This document shows, one piece after another, positions 1 through 6,995 of a DNA stretch of 9,215 bases. The number at the start of each line of letters is the position of its first letter. Position 1 is the first letter of the stretch. The DNA is from Chloroflexota bacterium (GTDB taxonomy: Bacteria > Chloroflexota > Dehalococcoidia > UBA3495), in contig PBBR01000022.1 in the NCBI GenBank assembly GCA_002716645.1, positions 1 through 9,215 on the forward strand, read 5' to 3'. The notes below the pieces were generated by a model that was not told where the DNA came from, made no database searches, and saw nothing but the letters and a program-made list of their open reading frames with translations. A program made the translations under genes and the position numbers.

Positions 1-763
1 CAAAACCTCTTCAGATTTTGATTTGCCGTCACCTTGCGTATTGTGGCAGGCTGGTGACGTAGTAGCTCATTTAATCGGGGGGGCTCAGCGCCATACGGAA
101 AGCTTAAAACGAGCTTTGTTAGGACATGCCGACCCGCCTTTAGGGTACGTTGTGCCGGAGTTAGAACAGTTATCATTTAACAATGCTAATCGTGATAAAG
201 AGATTAGAGCCAATATCGGGGATAATCTTGTATCTCAATTTGCAGAATGTTATTCGGATTTAAATGATATTTTGGTTGCGTTTGGATCTGATGATTGGAA
301 TATAGCATGCTGGCACGCTCGAAGCGGCACTATTACAGCTATGCAGTATTTGGATTTGCGTGTGCAAGAAATTGTAATACATCAATGGGATTTAGCGAGG
401 TCGTTCAATGAGGATTTCCATTTGCAAGAAGAAAATGCGGACATCCTTTTAACGATTGCTCCGAACTGGCTCTCGGGCACATTTAGACCTGGTGTGCATT
501 TATCTGAACCGATACGATATGTATTTCATCTCGATGGGCTGGGTATTACCGTAGCTGATATAAATTGCTATGGAGATACTTTTGAGATCAACGAAGATTT
601 TCCAAATATACCGGATTGTGAAATCTATTGTGACCCGGAATCATATATTTTGTTTATATATGGAAGAATTGATATAACTACTCCTGAATTTTCCGCAAAT
701 ATGAAGGTGATAGGAGATTTATATCTAATAAATCAATTCGAAGAGCGATTCAAAGGTTTGTAG
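1..763 (+). CDS. Maleylpyruvate isomerase-like, mycothiol-dependent enzyme family protein (5' partial)
   Basis: The reading frame is open to the left edge (codons start at base 2), so the beginning of the gene lies outside the window. The TTG at 23 is unlikely to be the start, because family-like sequence (SSDFD, then LPSPCVLWQAGDVVAHL) runs through it. The SPC..W....DVVAHL stretch is typical of the N-terminal four-helix domain of DinB-like maleylpyruvate isomerases (TIGR03083/PF11716). The usual metal ligands appear present: His at 68-70, Glu at 368-370 and His at 380-382 within QEIVIHQWDLARS. The C-terminal part (DPESYILFIYGRID, then VIGDLYLINQFEERF) resembles the SCP2-like tail of this family. 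Known members use a thiol such as mycothiol to isomerise or transfer substrates; the substrate and thiol here are unknown. The oxidoreductase gene follows after 34 bp on the same strand, so an operon is likely. Family assignment is fairly sure, function is not. Confidence 0.75.
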   Translation, partial: KTSSDFDLPSPCVLWQAGDVVAHLIGGAQRHTESLKRALLGHADPPLGYVVPELEQLSFNNANRDKEIRANIGDNLVSQFAECYSDLNDILVAFGSDDWNIACWHARSGTITAMQYLDLRVQEIVIHQWDLARSFNEDFHLQEENADILLTIAPNWLSGTFRPGVHLSEPIRYVFHLDGLGITVADINCYGDTFEINEDFPNIPDCEIYCDPESYILFIYGRIDITTPEFSANMKVIGDLYLINQFEERFKGL

Positions 764-797
764 ATTAATATTATTCAGGTGTTCAGGAATAATCAAA

Positions 798-1922
798 ATG
801 GCAAGTAATCGTCAGCACGCCGTGGTTGTAGGCGGTGGTATAGTAGGAAATTTAACAGCTTATCTATTGGCAAGTCAGGGACTGCAAGTCACCGTCATAG
901 AGGCAGACGCGTTAGGCAGTCATGCTTCTGGATTTGCCTTCGGAGAACTTGGAGACCTAGAAGGTGCGGGCATACCTGACCCGCTTCTGGATTTTAGCGT
1001 GTGGTGTAATCAGAGACATAAAAGTTTGTCGACTGAGTTGTATGATGCCTCCGGTATAGACAATGAATTCGGTACAGTTCAGCGTGTTACGCTAGCGTTT
1101 ACTGAGGAAGAAAAGACTCGGTTGCAGGCTCATCTAAAATGGCAGGCTGAGGTTGCAGAGTACGACACTTATTGGATGACTCCCGATGAGTTGCATGTAT
1201 TAGAGCCTAGATTAAATCCTCATTGCTTGGGTGGTTCATATATATCCAACGCGAAGGCTGTAGAACCTTATCGGTGTACTTTAGCGGCGGCACAGTCTGC
1301 TCAAAAGCTTGGTGTTGAGACACTGCTAAGAAAGGTTACCAATTTACTGCAGCGGGGACCAATCTGTGAAGGTGTAGAATTTGACGGAGGCCGTATAGAA
1401 TCTGACTTGGTAGTTTTGGCAATGGGTCCTTGGACGAAGTTCGCATCTGAATGGTGTGGTATTGATATACCGATAACACCTTTGAAGGGACAAATGCTTC
1501 GCCTGAAAATCAAAGGGGAACCTCTAAAATCATCTTTCCACTATGGTAGTAGTTACGCAGCGTCCAAATCAGATGGCTTGATCTGGGCTGGCACAACTGA
1601 GGAAAAAGCAGGATTTGATGAAACAGCTACTGTTGTTGCCCGAAACTCGATTATGTCCGACTTGTTACAAGCTCTACCGTTCTTGGAAGATGCTGAACTT
1701 AATCAGCAAACTGCTTGTCTGAGACCCTGGTCATCTGACGGCATACCAATTGTCTGTAGAGCTCCTGGGTGGGACAATTTGTATATATGTACAGGTGGAG
1801 GTAGGAAGGGGATATTGTGGAGTACTGGTATGTGTCATGGGGTAGTAGATATAATTCTTGATCGCAAATCTGTGGTTCCTGGCCTGGAACACCTGGATAT
1901 GTCCAGGTTTAGTGATGTTTAA
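798..1922 (+). CDS. FAD-dependent oxidoreductase, DAO family (DadA/glycine oxidase-like)
   Basis: The product is a 374-aa flavoprotein of the D-amino-acid oxidase fold (PF01266, COG0665). An N-terminal Rossmann motif, VVVGGGIVGNLTAYLLASQG (residues 9-28), is followed by VTVIEA, whose Glu35 should bind the FAD ribose. The C-terminal LRPWSSDGIPIV and LYICTGGGRKGI segments match the part of the family that closes over the flavin. Relatives oxidise amines, such as D-amino acids, glycine, sarcosine or opines, in the cytoplasm or on the membrane face. Nothing seen here fixes the substrate. The ATG at 798 is supported by AGGA at 785-788, nine bases upstream, and by the Rossmann motif starting at the expected distance. 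It follows the isomerase-like gene by 34 bp and is probably cotranscribed with it. It ends only 2 bp from the stop codon of the convergent ComB-like gene, and its last codons form two tandem hairpins. Confidence 0.85.
   Translation: MASNRQHAVVVGGGIVGNLTAYLLASQGLQVTVIEADALGSHASGFAFGELGDLEGAGIPDPLLDFSVWCNQRHKSLSTELYDASGIDNEFGTVQRVTLAFTEEEKTRLQAHLKWQAEVAEYDTYWMTPDELHVLEPRLNPHCLGGSYISNAKAVEPYRCTLAAAQSAQKLGVETLLRKVTNLLQRGPICEGVEFDGGRIESDLVVLAMGPWTKFASEWCGIDIPITPLKGQMLRLKIKGEPLKSSFHYGSSYAASKSDGLIWAGTTEEKAGFDETATVVARNSIMSDLLQALPFLEDAELNQQTACLRPWSSDGIPIVCRAPGWDNLYICTGGGRKGILWSTGMCHGVVDIILDRKSVVPGLEHLDMSRFSDV
1875..1908. other. Tandem hairpins in the 3' end of the oxidoreductase gene
   Basis: Two adjacent inverted repeats lie inside the last codons. 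GTTCC (1875-1879) pairs with GGAAC (1886-1890), with GGCC at the centre. ACCTGGA (1891-1897) pairs perfectly with TCCAGGT (1902-1908) around the loop TATG. The two convergent genes leave only 2 bp between their stops, so any transcription stop for either must overlap coding sequence, and these structures are candidates. There is no clear T-tract on either strand, so Rho-independent termination is uncertain. Coding-sequence coincidence is possible. Confidence 0.4.
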
Positions 1923-1924
1923 TC

Positions 1925-2614
1925 CTAAGTGTCTACTCTACGTGCCACTAGAAGATCGTCTTCCCGTGATGTCTTTATGGCAAAGGGGTATTTGTTTATA
2001 TCCAGAGCAAGTTCCACGTCCTTAGGATGGTACTGAGGTTGGGAGTCGTCAAAAAACTTCTGGGTAGCCCCTCCTGTCATGATAAGGCTTCTCACCGATT
2101 CGGTATCTGGTTCACGGCCTTCAAGTAAGTTTCTTAAGTATATTCCGCATTGCTCGTCTTCATCAGCCCTGATCACACCCTGATCCCCCATTGCGATAAT
2201 GGAAATAATATCAGGTTGATCTAATAAGACTTTTTCCACAGTTGCTCTAGCGATAGCAAAAGACGTTACGTATATTACATCGGCCTTGGTGGCTGCTGCT
2301 GCTCCTACTGTTCCGGCTCGCGTTGACTGAATGATAGACTTTCCTGAGAAATCTACATCAAAAATTTCGTGAGGAGAATTTCCGAAGTCAAATCCTTCTG
2401 GTTTCGCGCCACTAACCTCACCCATTAATATGTCGCCATAGCCCTTTTGTTTGAGAGCTAGAGCCTCTTCGATTTCAGCTACTAAGGTGATGTGACTTGC
2501 ACCGTTGTTAAACGCTATGGACGCTGTTGTAAACGCTCTGAATACATCTATGATGAGGACCGTTCCGGTAGCTTCCTGTGCATCTCTTACAAGACTTCCC
2601 AATCGTATATCCAT
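1925..2614 (-). CDS. ComB-like protein, 2-phosphosulfolactate phosphatase family
   Basis: The 229-aa product matches the ComB family (PF04029, COG2045), whose founding member dephosphorylates 2-phosphosulfolactate with Mg2+ in coenzyme M synthesis. Family blocks are visible in order: IIDVFRAFTTAS near residues 21-32, LMGEVSGAKPEGFDFGNSP at 63-81, QSTRAGTVG at 96-104, and the acidic ADEDEQCGIYLRNLL at 150-164. Length is normal for the family. The ATG at 2614 follows AGAGAAG (2624-2630), which lies inside the last codons of the upstream propeller gene. The two genes are 5 bp apart and surely cotranscribed. Many bacteria that do not make coenzyme M carry homologues of unproven function, so sulfolactate is only one possibility and no gene symbol is given. 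The fold assignment is strong and the reaction is uncertain. Confidence 0.8.
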   Translation of the reverse strand: MDIRLGSLVRDAQEATGTVLIIDVFRAFTTASIAFNNGASHITLVAEIEEALALKQKGYGDILMGEVSGAKPEGFDFGNSPHEIFDVDFSGKSIIQSTRAGTVGAAAATKADVIYVTSFAIARATVEKVLLDQPDIISIIAMGDQGVIRADEDEQCGIYLRNLLEGREPDTESVRSLIMTGGATQKFFDDSQPQYHPKDVELALDINKYPFAIKTSREDDLLVARRVDT

Positions 2615-2619
2615 GGTAG

Positions 2620-3567
2620 TTAGCTTCTCTTAACTAGTTTTTGTAGGCTTCTTAGCTCTTCCGGAGGGTTGCGATGACTACCGGTATGTGTCCAGGATAC
2701 CTCGCCTACATAGATGTCACTATGAGAATCTATACAAACGCCATGAGGAGCTATAAATTTTCCGGTTTCTTCACCTTCCCCCTGGTTGCCTAGTCGCGCT
2801 TGGACTTGTCCATTGGTATTGTAAATACTTACTCTCGGGCCAAGTCCCGTAGCTTCTATGTTCGGTCCAATAGCAGCGCCGAGTTCTCCTACGTATACGA
2901 GACTGCTCTCTTGATCTATGTATAAGCCACAAGGCCTAGCCATGTTTATCCATTGGGTTTCGAATTTGCCTGAAGAATCAAAGATTTGAATCCGGTGATT
3001 TTCCCGATCTGCTACGTATACCCACCCATCTTTGTCTGTGCAAACGTTATGAGCAATATTAAATTGACCGGGTTCTGTACCTGGTTCTCCCCATGAGAAT
3101 AACAATTTTCCGTCCGGTGAATATTTATGTACTCTAGCGTTGCAATATCCGTCCGAAACGTAAAATTCTGCCGTTTTTGGGTCTACTGCAACATGGGTGC
3201 ATCTATTAAAAGGATTTCCACTCATAAAAGGGGCGGGTTTTCCACTAGTTCCTAATGTAAACAAGACTTGCCCGTCCAAAGTGCATTTGCGAACTGTATG
3301 GTCCCCATCGTCTGTACAGAACATCGTGTCGTCAGGACACATTGTTATACCATGGGCTCTCGGGAACACGCCTTCACCCCATGACTTGAGGAAATTGCCG
3401 TTCTTGTCGAACACAATCATAGGATGCTCACCCCGATTGAAACAATACACGTTATCGCTGGAGTCTGTGCCGACCGCAGCGACTTCTTTAAATCCCCATC
3501 CCTCGGGTAAGGTAGCCCAATTCTCCAACACTTCGTAGGAGTACTGTTCAGTGCCCAGTAATACCAT
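2620..3567 (-). CDS. NHL-repeat beta-propeller, peptidyl-alpha-hydroxyglycine amidating lyase (PAL)-like
   Basis: The 315-aa product is an NHL-type beta-propeller closely resembling the lyase domain of animal peptidylglycine alpha-amidating monooxygenase. From memory of rat PAL, the active-site positions line up: Arg45 in FNRGEH (rat R533), His72 in AHG (H585), Tyr141 in VSDGYCNAR (Y654), His173 in AHN (H690), Arg188 in VADREN (R706) and His275 in PHG (H786). The three His would bind Zn. Cys123 and Cys142 match one PAL disulfide; the second pair is replaced by Tyr184 and Ile195. There is no signal peptide, so it is predicted to be cytoplasmic, unlike animal PAL. PAL splits hydroxyglycine-type carbinolamides to amide plus glyoxylate; the bacterial substrate is unknown and no monooxygenase partner is visible. 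The ATG at 3567 has GAGAGG (3573-3578) five bases upstream. It heads a two-gene operon with the ComB-like gene. A non-enzymatic binding propeller remains possible. Confidence 0.8.
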   Translation of the reverse strand: MVLLGTEQYSYEVLENWATLPEGWGFKEVAAVGTDSSDNVYCFNRGEHPMIVFDKNGNFLKSWGEGVFPRAHGITMCPDDTMFCTDDGDHTVRKCTLDGQVLFTLGTSGKPAPFMSGNPFNRCTHVAVDPKTAEFYVSDGYCNARVHKYSPDGKLLFSWGEPGTEPGQFNIAHNVCTDKDGWVYVADRENHRIQIFDSSGKFETQWINMARPCGLYIDQESSLVYVGELGAAIGPNIEATGLGPRVSIYNTNGQVQARLGNQGEGEETGKFIAPHGVCIDSHSDIYVGEVSWTHTGSHRNPPEELRSLQKLVKRS

Positions 3568-3618
3568 GTTTACCTCTCTGTATTATCGGTTTTATAGAAC
3601 TGTAGCTGATTGGTTCAG

Positions 3619-3646
3619 ATTGTAGCATTAACCAAGTCTAATGTAA
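3619..3646 (-). promoter_or_regulatory. Predicted promoter of the PAL-like/ComB-like operon
   Basis: On the minus strand, TTACAT (3641-3646) and TACAAT (3619-3624) are separated by 16 bp. TGC directly precedes the -10 box, giving an extended -10 that could offset the weak -35. Transcription would begin around 3612, about 45 bases before the ATG at 3567. A dyad, ACCAC-TAT-GTGGT (3646-3658), abuts the -35 box, and CATTA-N8-TAATG (3626-3643) sits over the spacer; either could be an operator. Confidence 0.5.
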
Positions 3647-3677
3647 CCACTATGTGGTCGACATCTGTGATTGTACG

Positions 3678-3706
3678 TTGCGGTACTCTTAAGGCATTGC
3701 TATTAT
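3678..3706 (+). promoter_or_regulatory. Predicted promoter of the HemQ-like gene
   Basis: TTGCGG (3678-3683) and TATTAT (3701-3706) are 17 bp apart, and TGC directly precedes the -10 box as an extended -10. The predicted start near 3713 leaves a leader of about 25 bases that contains the GAGGAT ribosome binding site (3729-3734). The promoter is divergent from that of the PAL-like operon and lies in the same 170-bp gap. Confidence 0.55.
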
Positions 3707-3737
3707 CAATAGTGTAAAGATTTAATACGAGGATGCA

Positions 3738-4433
3738 ATGAGCGAGGAAATACAGAGAAATTTTGTTAAATATACTTTCTACAAGGTTTTACCCGAATGG
3801 AAACAATTATCCGATGCCCATAAAACCAGCAGCAAGAAAGAATTTGTAGAAGTGCTTGCGGAATTCAGCCAAGATATTCGCGTGTCTAGTTATAGTTTGG
3901 TGGGGACACGGGGCGATGTAGACTTCATGTTGTGGAAAGTCTCTAAGGAGATAGAATCCGTCAACACTTTAATGTCTCAGCTGAATCGTACACATCTTGG
4001 CAAATTCTTGAGCACAACTCATTCTTATTTGGCTATGACAGATAGGTCACCTTATGTCGATGACCATCAGCATGAGGGGCAAGAAGGGACTTCTGCGGAT
4101 ATGCGAATCATTGGAAGACCTTATTTGTTCGTTTATCCATTTGTGAAGACCAATGAATGGTATCAACTGTCTCTCAGTGAGCGACAAGAACTTATGACCG
4201 AACATTTTCAAATTGGTCATAAATATCCGGAGATAAAAATAAGTACAGCTTATTCATTTGGTCTGGACGATCAAGAATTTGTTTTAGGATTTGAGACAGA
4301 TAATCCTGGAGCATTTTTGGAGTTAGTGAGAGATCTTAGGGAATCTAAGGCACGTCCTTTTACTTTGCGGGATACACCAATATTTACGTGCCTAAATAAG
4401 ACCATTACGGATTGTCTAGAAGATTTGGGATAA
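3738..4433 (+). CDS. Chlorite dismutase-family protein, probable HemQ (coproheme decarboxylase)
   Basis: The 231-aa product fits the chlorite dismutase/HemQ family (PF06778). HemQ performs the last step of the coproporphyrin-dependent heme pathway, the H2O2-dependent decarboxylation of coproheme to heme b in the cytoplasm. The HemQ signature YPFVKTNEWYQLS is present, placing the catalytic Tyr at 133 and the propionate-contacting Lys at 137. The proximal heme ligand should be His156 in MTEHFQIGHKYP, followed by SFGLDDQEF (173-181). The distal Arg of true chlorite dismutases is absent: the aligned position falls at Ile168 or Ser169, so chlorite breakdown is unlikely. Firmicute HemQ has Gln there, so this is a different subgroup. 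The ATG at 3738 has GAGGA six bases or so upstream. The gene stands alone, without hemH or hemY beside it, between its own promoter and a strong terminator. Confidence 0.82.
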   Translation: MSEEIQRNFVKYTFYKVLPEWKQLSDAHKTSSKKEFVEVLAEFSQDIRVSSYSLVGTRGDVDFMLWKVSKEIESVNTLMSQLNRTHLGKFLSTTHSYLAMTDRSPYVDDHQHEGQEGTSADMRIIGRPYLFVYPFVKTNEWYQLSLSERQELMTEHFQIGHKYPEIKISTAYSFGLDDQEFVLGFETDNPGAFLELVRDLRESKARPFTLRDTPIFTCLNKTITDCLEDLG

Positions 4434-4457
4434 CGTGTGGCTGCAAGTTATTGTTGT

Positions 4458-4492
4458 AAAAAAGGGAACGTTTTGATGACGTTCCCTTTTTT
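4458..4492. terminator. Bidirectional intrinsic terminator between HemQ-like gene and aconitase
   Basis: A perfect 14-bp inverted repeat (4458-4471 with 4479-4492) encloses the 7-base loop TTTGATG. Each arm is a run of six A or T followed by GGGAACGT or its complement. Read on either strand, the GC-containing stem ends in six T, so it can stop both the HemQ-like gene (stop at 4433) and the convergent aconitase gene (stop at 4512). Confidence 0.93.
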
Positions 4493-4511
4493 AATTGCAA
4501 CTTATAAACGG

Positions 4512-6788
4512 CTATTGATGGAATAAGTTGAGTGCCGATCCTAATCTAAACCATGCCAGTTGTGGTTCTGAGAATGTGTGATTTAAGTACAAGGTTTCTG
4601 ATGTTCCGTCAGAGTGGTTTACGACGCATTCCACCGGTTTCCCAGGGGTAATCTCTTTCAGTCCAATCAGGTTAACTCTATCGTCTTCTCTGATTCTGTC
4701 ATATTCGGAGGGGTCAGAAAACGTTAGTGCTAGGAGGCCTTGCTTCTTAAGATTACTTTCATGGATTCTCGCGAAGCTTCTGGCGATTACTGCGGTTCCA
4801 CCGAGTAATCTAGGTGACAAAGCGGCATGTTCTCTGCTGCTACCTTCACCGTAGTTGCTGTCTCCAACCACAACCCAAGAAGTTCCATTGGCCTTGTAAT
4901 GTTGGGCTACTTGTGAAAATGTCTGATCTCTTGCGCCCGTCATTACGTTGAGGCCATGTCCAGCTTCGTCAGTATATGCGTTGATAGCTCCTAGGAACAT
5001 GTTATCGCTGAATTTGGTCAGGTGACCTCTAAAGCGAAGCCATACTCCGGCAGGGGATATGGCATCAGTAGTAGTTTTCCCTTTGGCTTTCAGCAGAACT
5101 GGCATGTTCTCGAAATCTTGGCCATTCCATGCATCCCACGGCTGCAGAAGTTCAATGCGCTCACTATTTGGTGAGACTGCAAGCTCGAAGTCCGATCCAT
5201 CTTCGGGTGGTGCAAAATAGTATGGACTGCCCTGCTGGAAGTTGTTTGATGGAACTTCCGGTGCTGGTTTTGGTGGATCTAATTTAAATGGGTTTCCTTC
5301 TGAGTCTAGTAATGTGTCTGTCATTGGGTTGAACGACAGTTTTCCGGCAATCGCAAATGCAGTTATGATTTCGGGGCTGCCGATGAAATTCATGGTAGTT
5401 GGAGCACCATCGTTACGCATGGGGAAATTTCTATTGTAAGAAGTTACAATCACATTAGGATTTGTGGTTTCATCTGATGCTCTTCTCCATTGTCCGATAC
5501 ACGGTCCGCAGGCATTAGCCAGAACAGTTCCATTGATATCGTTCAAGGAAGCCATTTGGCCGTCTCTCTCTATGGTCGCACGTATGAGTTCTGAGCCTGG
5601 TGTAACCATGAAAGGTACGGATGCGGTGAGGCCGTGCGCAGTTGCCTGTTCGGCAACATCAGCGGCTCTACTCATATCTTCGTAAGACGAGTTGGTGCAG
5701 CTGCCGATTAATGCAGTGGATATCTGATCTAGAAATCCATTATTGCTGTCGGCTATTTCTGCGGCTAAAGCGGATATAGGCCGAGCTCTGTCAGGCGAAT
5801 GGGGCCCTACTATGTGGGGTTCTAGTGTAGATAAGTCTATCTCTACTATTCGATCATAGTATTGTTCTGGGTTAGCTACTGTTTCTGGGTCAGCTGACAA
5901 TAGGTGTTGATTTTCTTCTGCTACTCTGGCTAGGTTGCCTTTACCAGTGGCTTCAAGATAGGTGGACATACGCTGATCGTATGGGAATAGTGACGTGGTA
6001 GCACCCAGCTCTGCTCCCATATTACAGATCGTTGCCTTTCCGGTTGCACTTAAAGTTTCCGTTCCAGGCCCAAAATATTCGATGACAGAGTTAGTTCCTC
6101 CGGACACCGTTAGTTCTCCGGCTAACTTTAATATGACATCCTTTGGAGCGGTCCATCCGCTGAGTTGACCTGTTAGTTTTACCCCAATGTACTTCGGGTA
6201 TAAGACTTCCCATGGCAGGCCAGCCATCGTTTCTACTAGGTCTGCTCCGCCTACTCCACAAGCGAATGCACCGAGCCCACCGGCGTTGGGAGTGTGCGAG
6301 TCTGATCCTAGGATTATTTGAGCGGGAAATGAATATTCTTCAAGCACTACTTGGTGAATGATACCCGCACCTGGAGCCCAAAATCCTACACCGTATTTGT
6401 ATGCGGCATCTTTTAGGAAGTCATATACTTCCTCGTTTTCGTCTATTGAGTCCTTTAAGTCTGAAGCACCACCTACTCTAGCTTGAATAAGGTGATCGCA
6501 ATGTTGTGTCGTTGGAACTGCGGTTGTAGAGCGGCGTGTTTGCATAAATTGCAGCATTGCACTTTGTCCGAGTACGTCTTGGAGTACGACTCGATCCGCT
6601 CTGAGATTTATATATGTTTCACCGCGTGTAATCTGATCTGCTACATTTGGGTCGTCTAGGTGTCCAAATATGATCTTATCGGCTAGAGTAAGGGGCCGGT
6701 TCACTTTGGACTTAGCCACTGATAGGCGGTCCTCCATCTTTTTGTATAGTTCAGCTGCCATTTCTGGAGTGGACTCTATATTAGCCAT
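4512..6788 (-). CDS. Aconitate hydratase, mitochondrial type
   Basis: The 758-aa product interconverts citrate and isocitrate via cis-aconitate in the TCA cycle, in the cytoplasm. It is closely similar throughout to animal mitochondrial aconitase ACO2, in blocks such as NRPLTLADKIIFGHLDDP, HCDHLIQARVGG, KYGVGFWAPGAGIIHQ and SDSHTPNAGGLG. It is shorter than the roughly 890-aa AcnA type common in bacteria. The [4Fe-4S] ligands are Cys364 (GSCTNSS), Cys427 and Cys430 (ACGPCIGQW). The catalytic domain (PF00330) covers about residues 30-500 and the swivel domain (PF00694) about 565-695, with the active-site loop YGEGSSREHAA at 646-656. One oddity is GKTTTDAISPAG (570-581), where most aconitases have TTDHIS, putting Ala576 in place of His. 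The ATG at 6788 is supported by GGGAGAG (6794-6800) five bases upstream. It lies downstream of the ferredoxin gene on the same strand but is separated from it by a terminator. Confidence 0.96.
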   Translation of the reverse strand: MANIESTPEMAAELYKKMEDRLSVAKSKVNRPLTLADKIIFGHLDDPNVADQITRGETYINLRADRVVLQDVLGQSAMLQFMQTRRSTTAVPTTQHCDHLIQARVGGASDLKDSIDENEEVYDFLKDAAYKYGVGFWAPGAGIIHQVVLEEYSFPAQIILGSDSHTPNAGGLGAFACGVGGADLVETMAGLPWEVLYPKYIGVKLTGQLSGWTAPKDVILKLAGELTVSGGTNSVIEYFGPGTETLSATGKATICNMGAELGATTSLFPYDQRMSTYLEATGKGNLARVAEENQHLLSADPETVANPEQYYDRIVEIDLSTLEPHIVGPHSPDRARPISALAAEIADSNNGFLDQISTALIGSCTNSSYEDMSRAADVAEQATAHGLTASVPFMVTPGSELIRATIERDGQMASLNDINGTVLANACGPCIGQWRRASDETTNPNVIVTSYNRNFPMRNDGAPTTMNFIGSPEIITAFAIAGKLSFNPMTDTLLDSEGNPFKLDPPKPAPEVPSNNFQQGSPYYFAPPEDGSDFELAVSPNSERIELLQPWDAWNGQDFENMPVLLKAKGKTTTDAISPAGVWLRFRGHLTKFSDNMFLGAINAYTDEAGHGLNVMTGARDQTFSQVAQHYKANGTSWVVVGDSNYGEGSSREHAALSPRLLGGTAVIARSFARIHESNLKKQGLLALTFSDPSEYDRIREDDRVNLIGLKEITPGKPVECVVNHSDGTSETLYLNHTFSEPQLAWFRLGSALNLFHQ

Positions 6789-6929
6789 GTTATCTCTCCC
6801 TAATTGATCAAGATGAATTACTCAATTACTAAGATTGCAGGATATTATGTTGCAATTGATAAAATCTATGGATATGTAGTTGTCTTATCCTATCTAACCA
6901 GAATAAGCATTACTTGCGTATTACGAACA
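6789..6929 (-). promoter_or_regulatory. Upstream region of the aconitase gene with an ATTGCA-N11-TGCAAT dyad
   Basis: The gap holds the aconitase ribosome binding site (6794-6800) and a direct repeat AATTACT (6816-6822 and 6824-6830). It also holds a perfect 6-bp dyad: ATTGCA (6834-6839) and TGCAAT (6851-6856), spaced by 11 bp. That spacing resembles operators of LysR-type regulators. I could not pick a convincing promoter; TTGCAA (6850-6855) with TAGTAA 18 bp downstream on the minus strand is weak. The short open frame on the plus strand here looks fortuitous. Confidence 0.45.
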
Positions 6930-6966
6930 AAAACCTTTAAAGAGCCCAAATGTCTTCAAAGGTTTT
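6930..6966 (-). terminator. Probable terminator of the ferredoxin gene
   Basis: AAAACCTTT (6930-6938) pairs with AAAGGTTTT (6958-6966). After one mismatch, AAGA (6940-6943) pairs with TCTT (6953-6956), leaving a 9-base loop. Read on the minus strand, the stem ends in a run of five T followed by GTT. It lies 30 bp beyond the ferredoxin stop at 6996 and before the aconitase start, so the two genes are probably separate transcription units. Confidence 0.65.
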
Positions 6967-6995
6967 CGTGGGTTGCCGAGGTGTTTTTCTAGCTT

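Noticed and set aside
23..25. TTG as start codon of the first gene
   Set aside because: Family-like sequence continues upstream of it to the window edge, so the gene is cut by the edge rather than starting here.
3197..3538. 113-aa open frame on the plus strand
   Set aside because: It lies wholly inside the well supported PAL-like gene on the opposite strand and has no family features.
3738..4433. True chlorite dismutase
   Set aside because: The distal catalytic Arg is absent, while the HemQ Tyr and Lys are present.
6804..6992. 62-aa open frame on the plus strand between aconitase and ferredoxin
   Set aside because: It has no recognisable domain and overlaps the ferredoxin terminator hairpin and the aconitase upstream dyad. 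It is probably chance.
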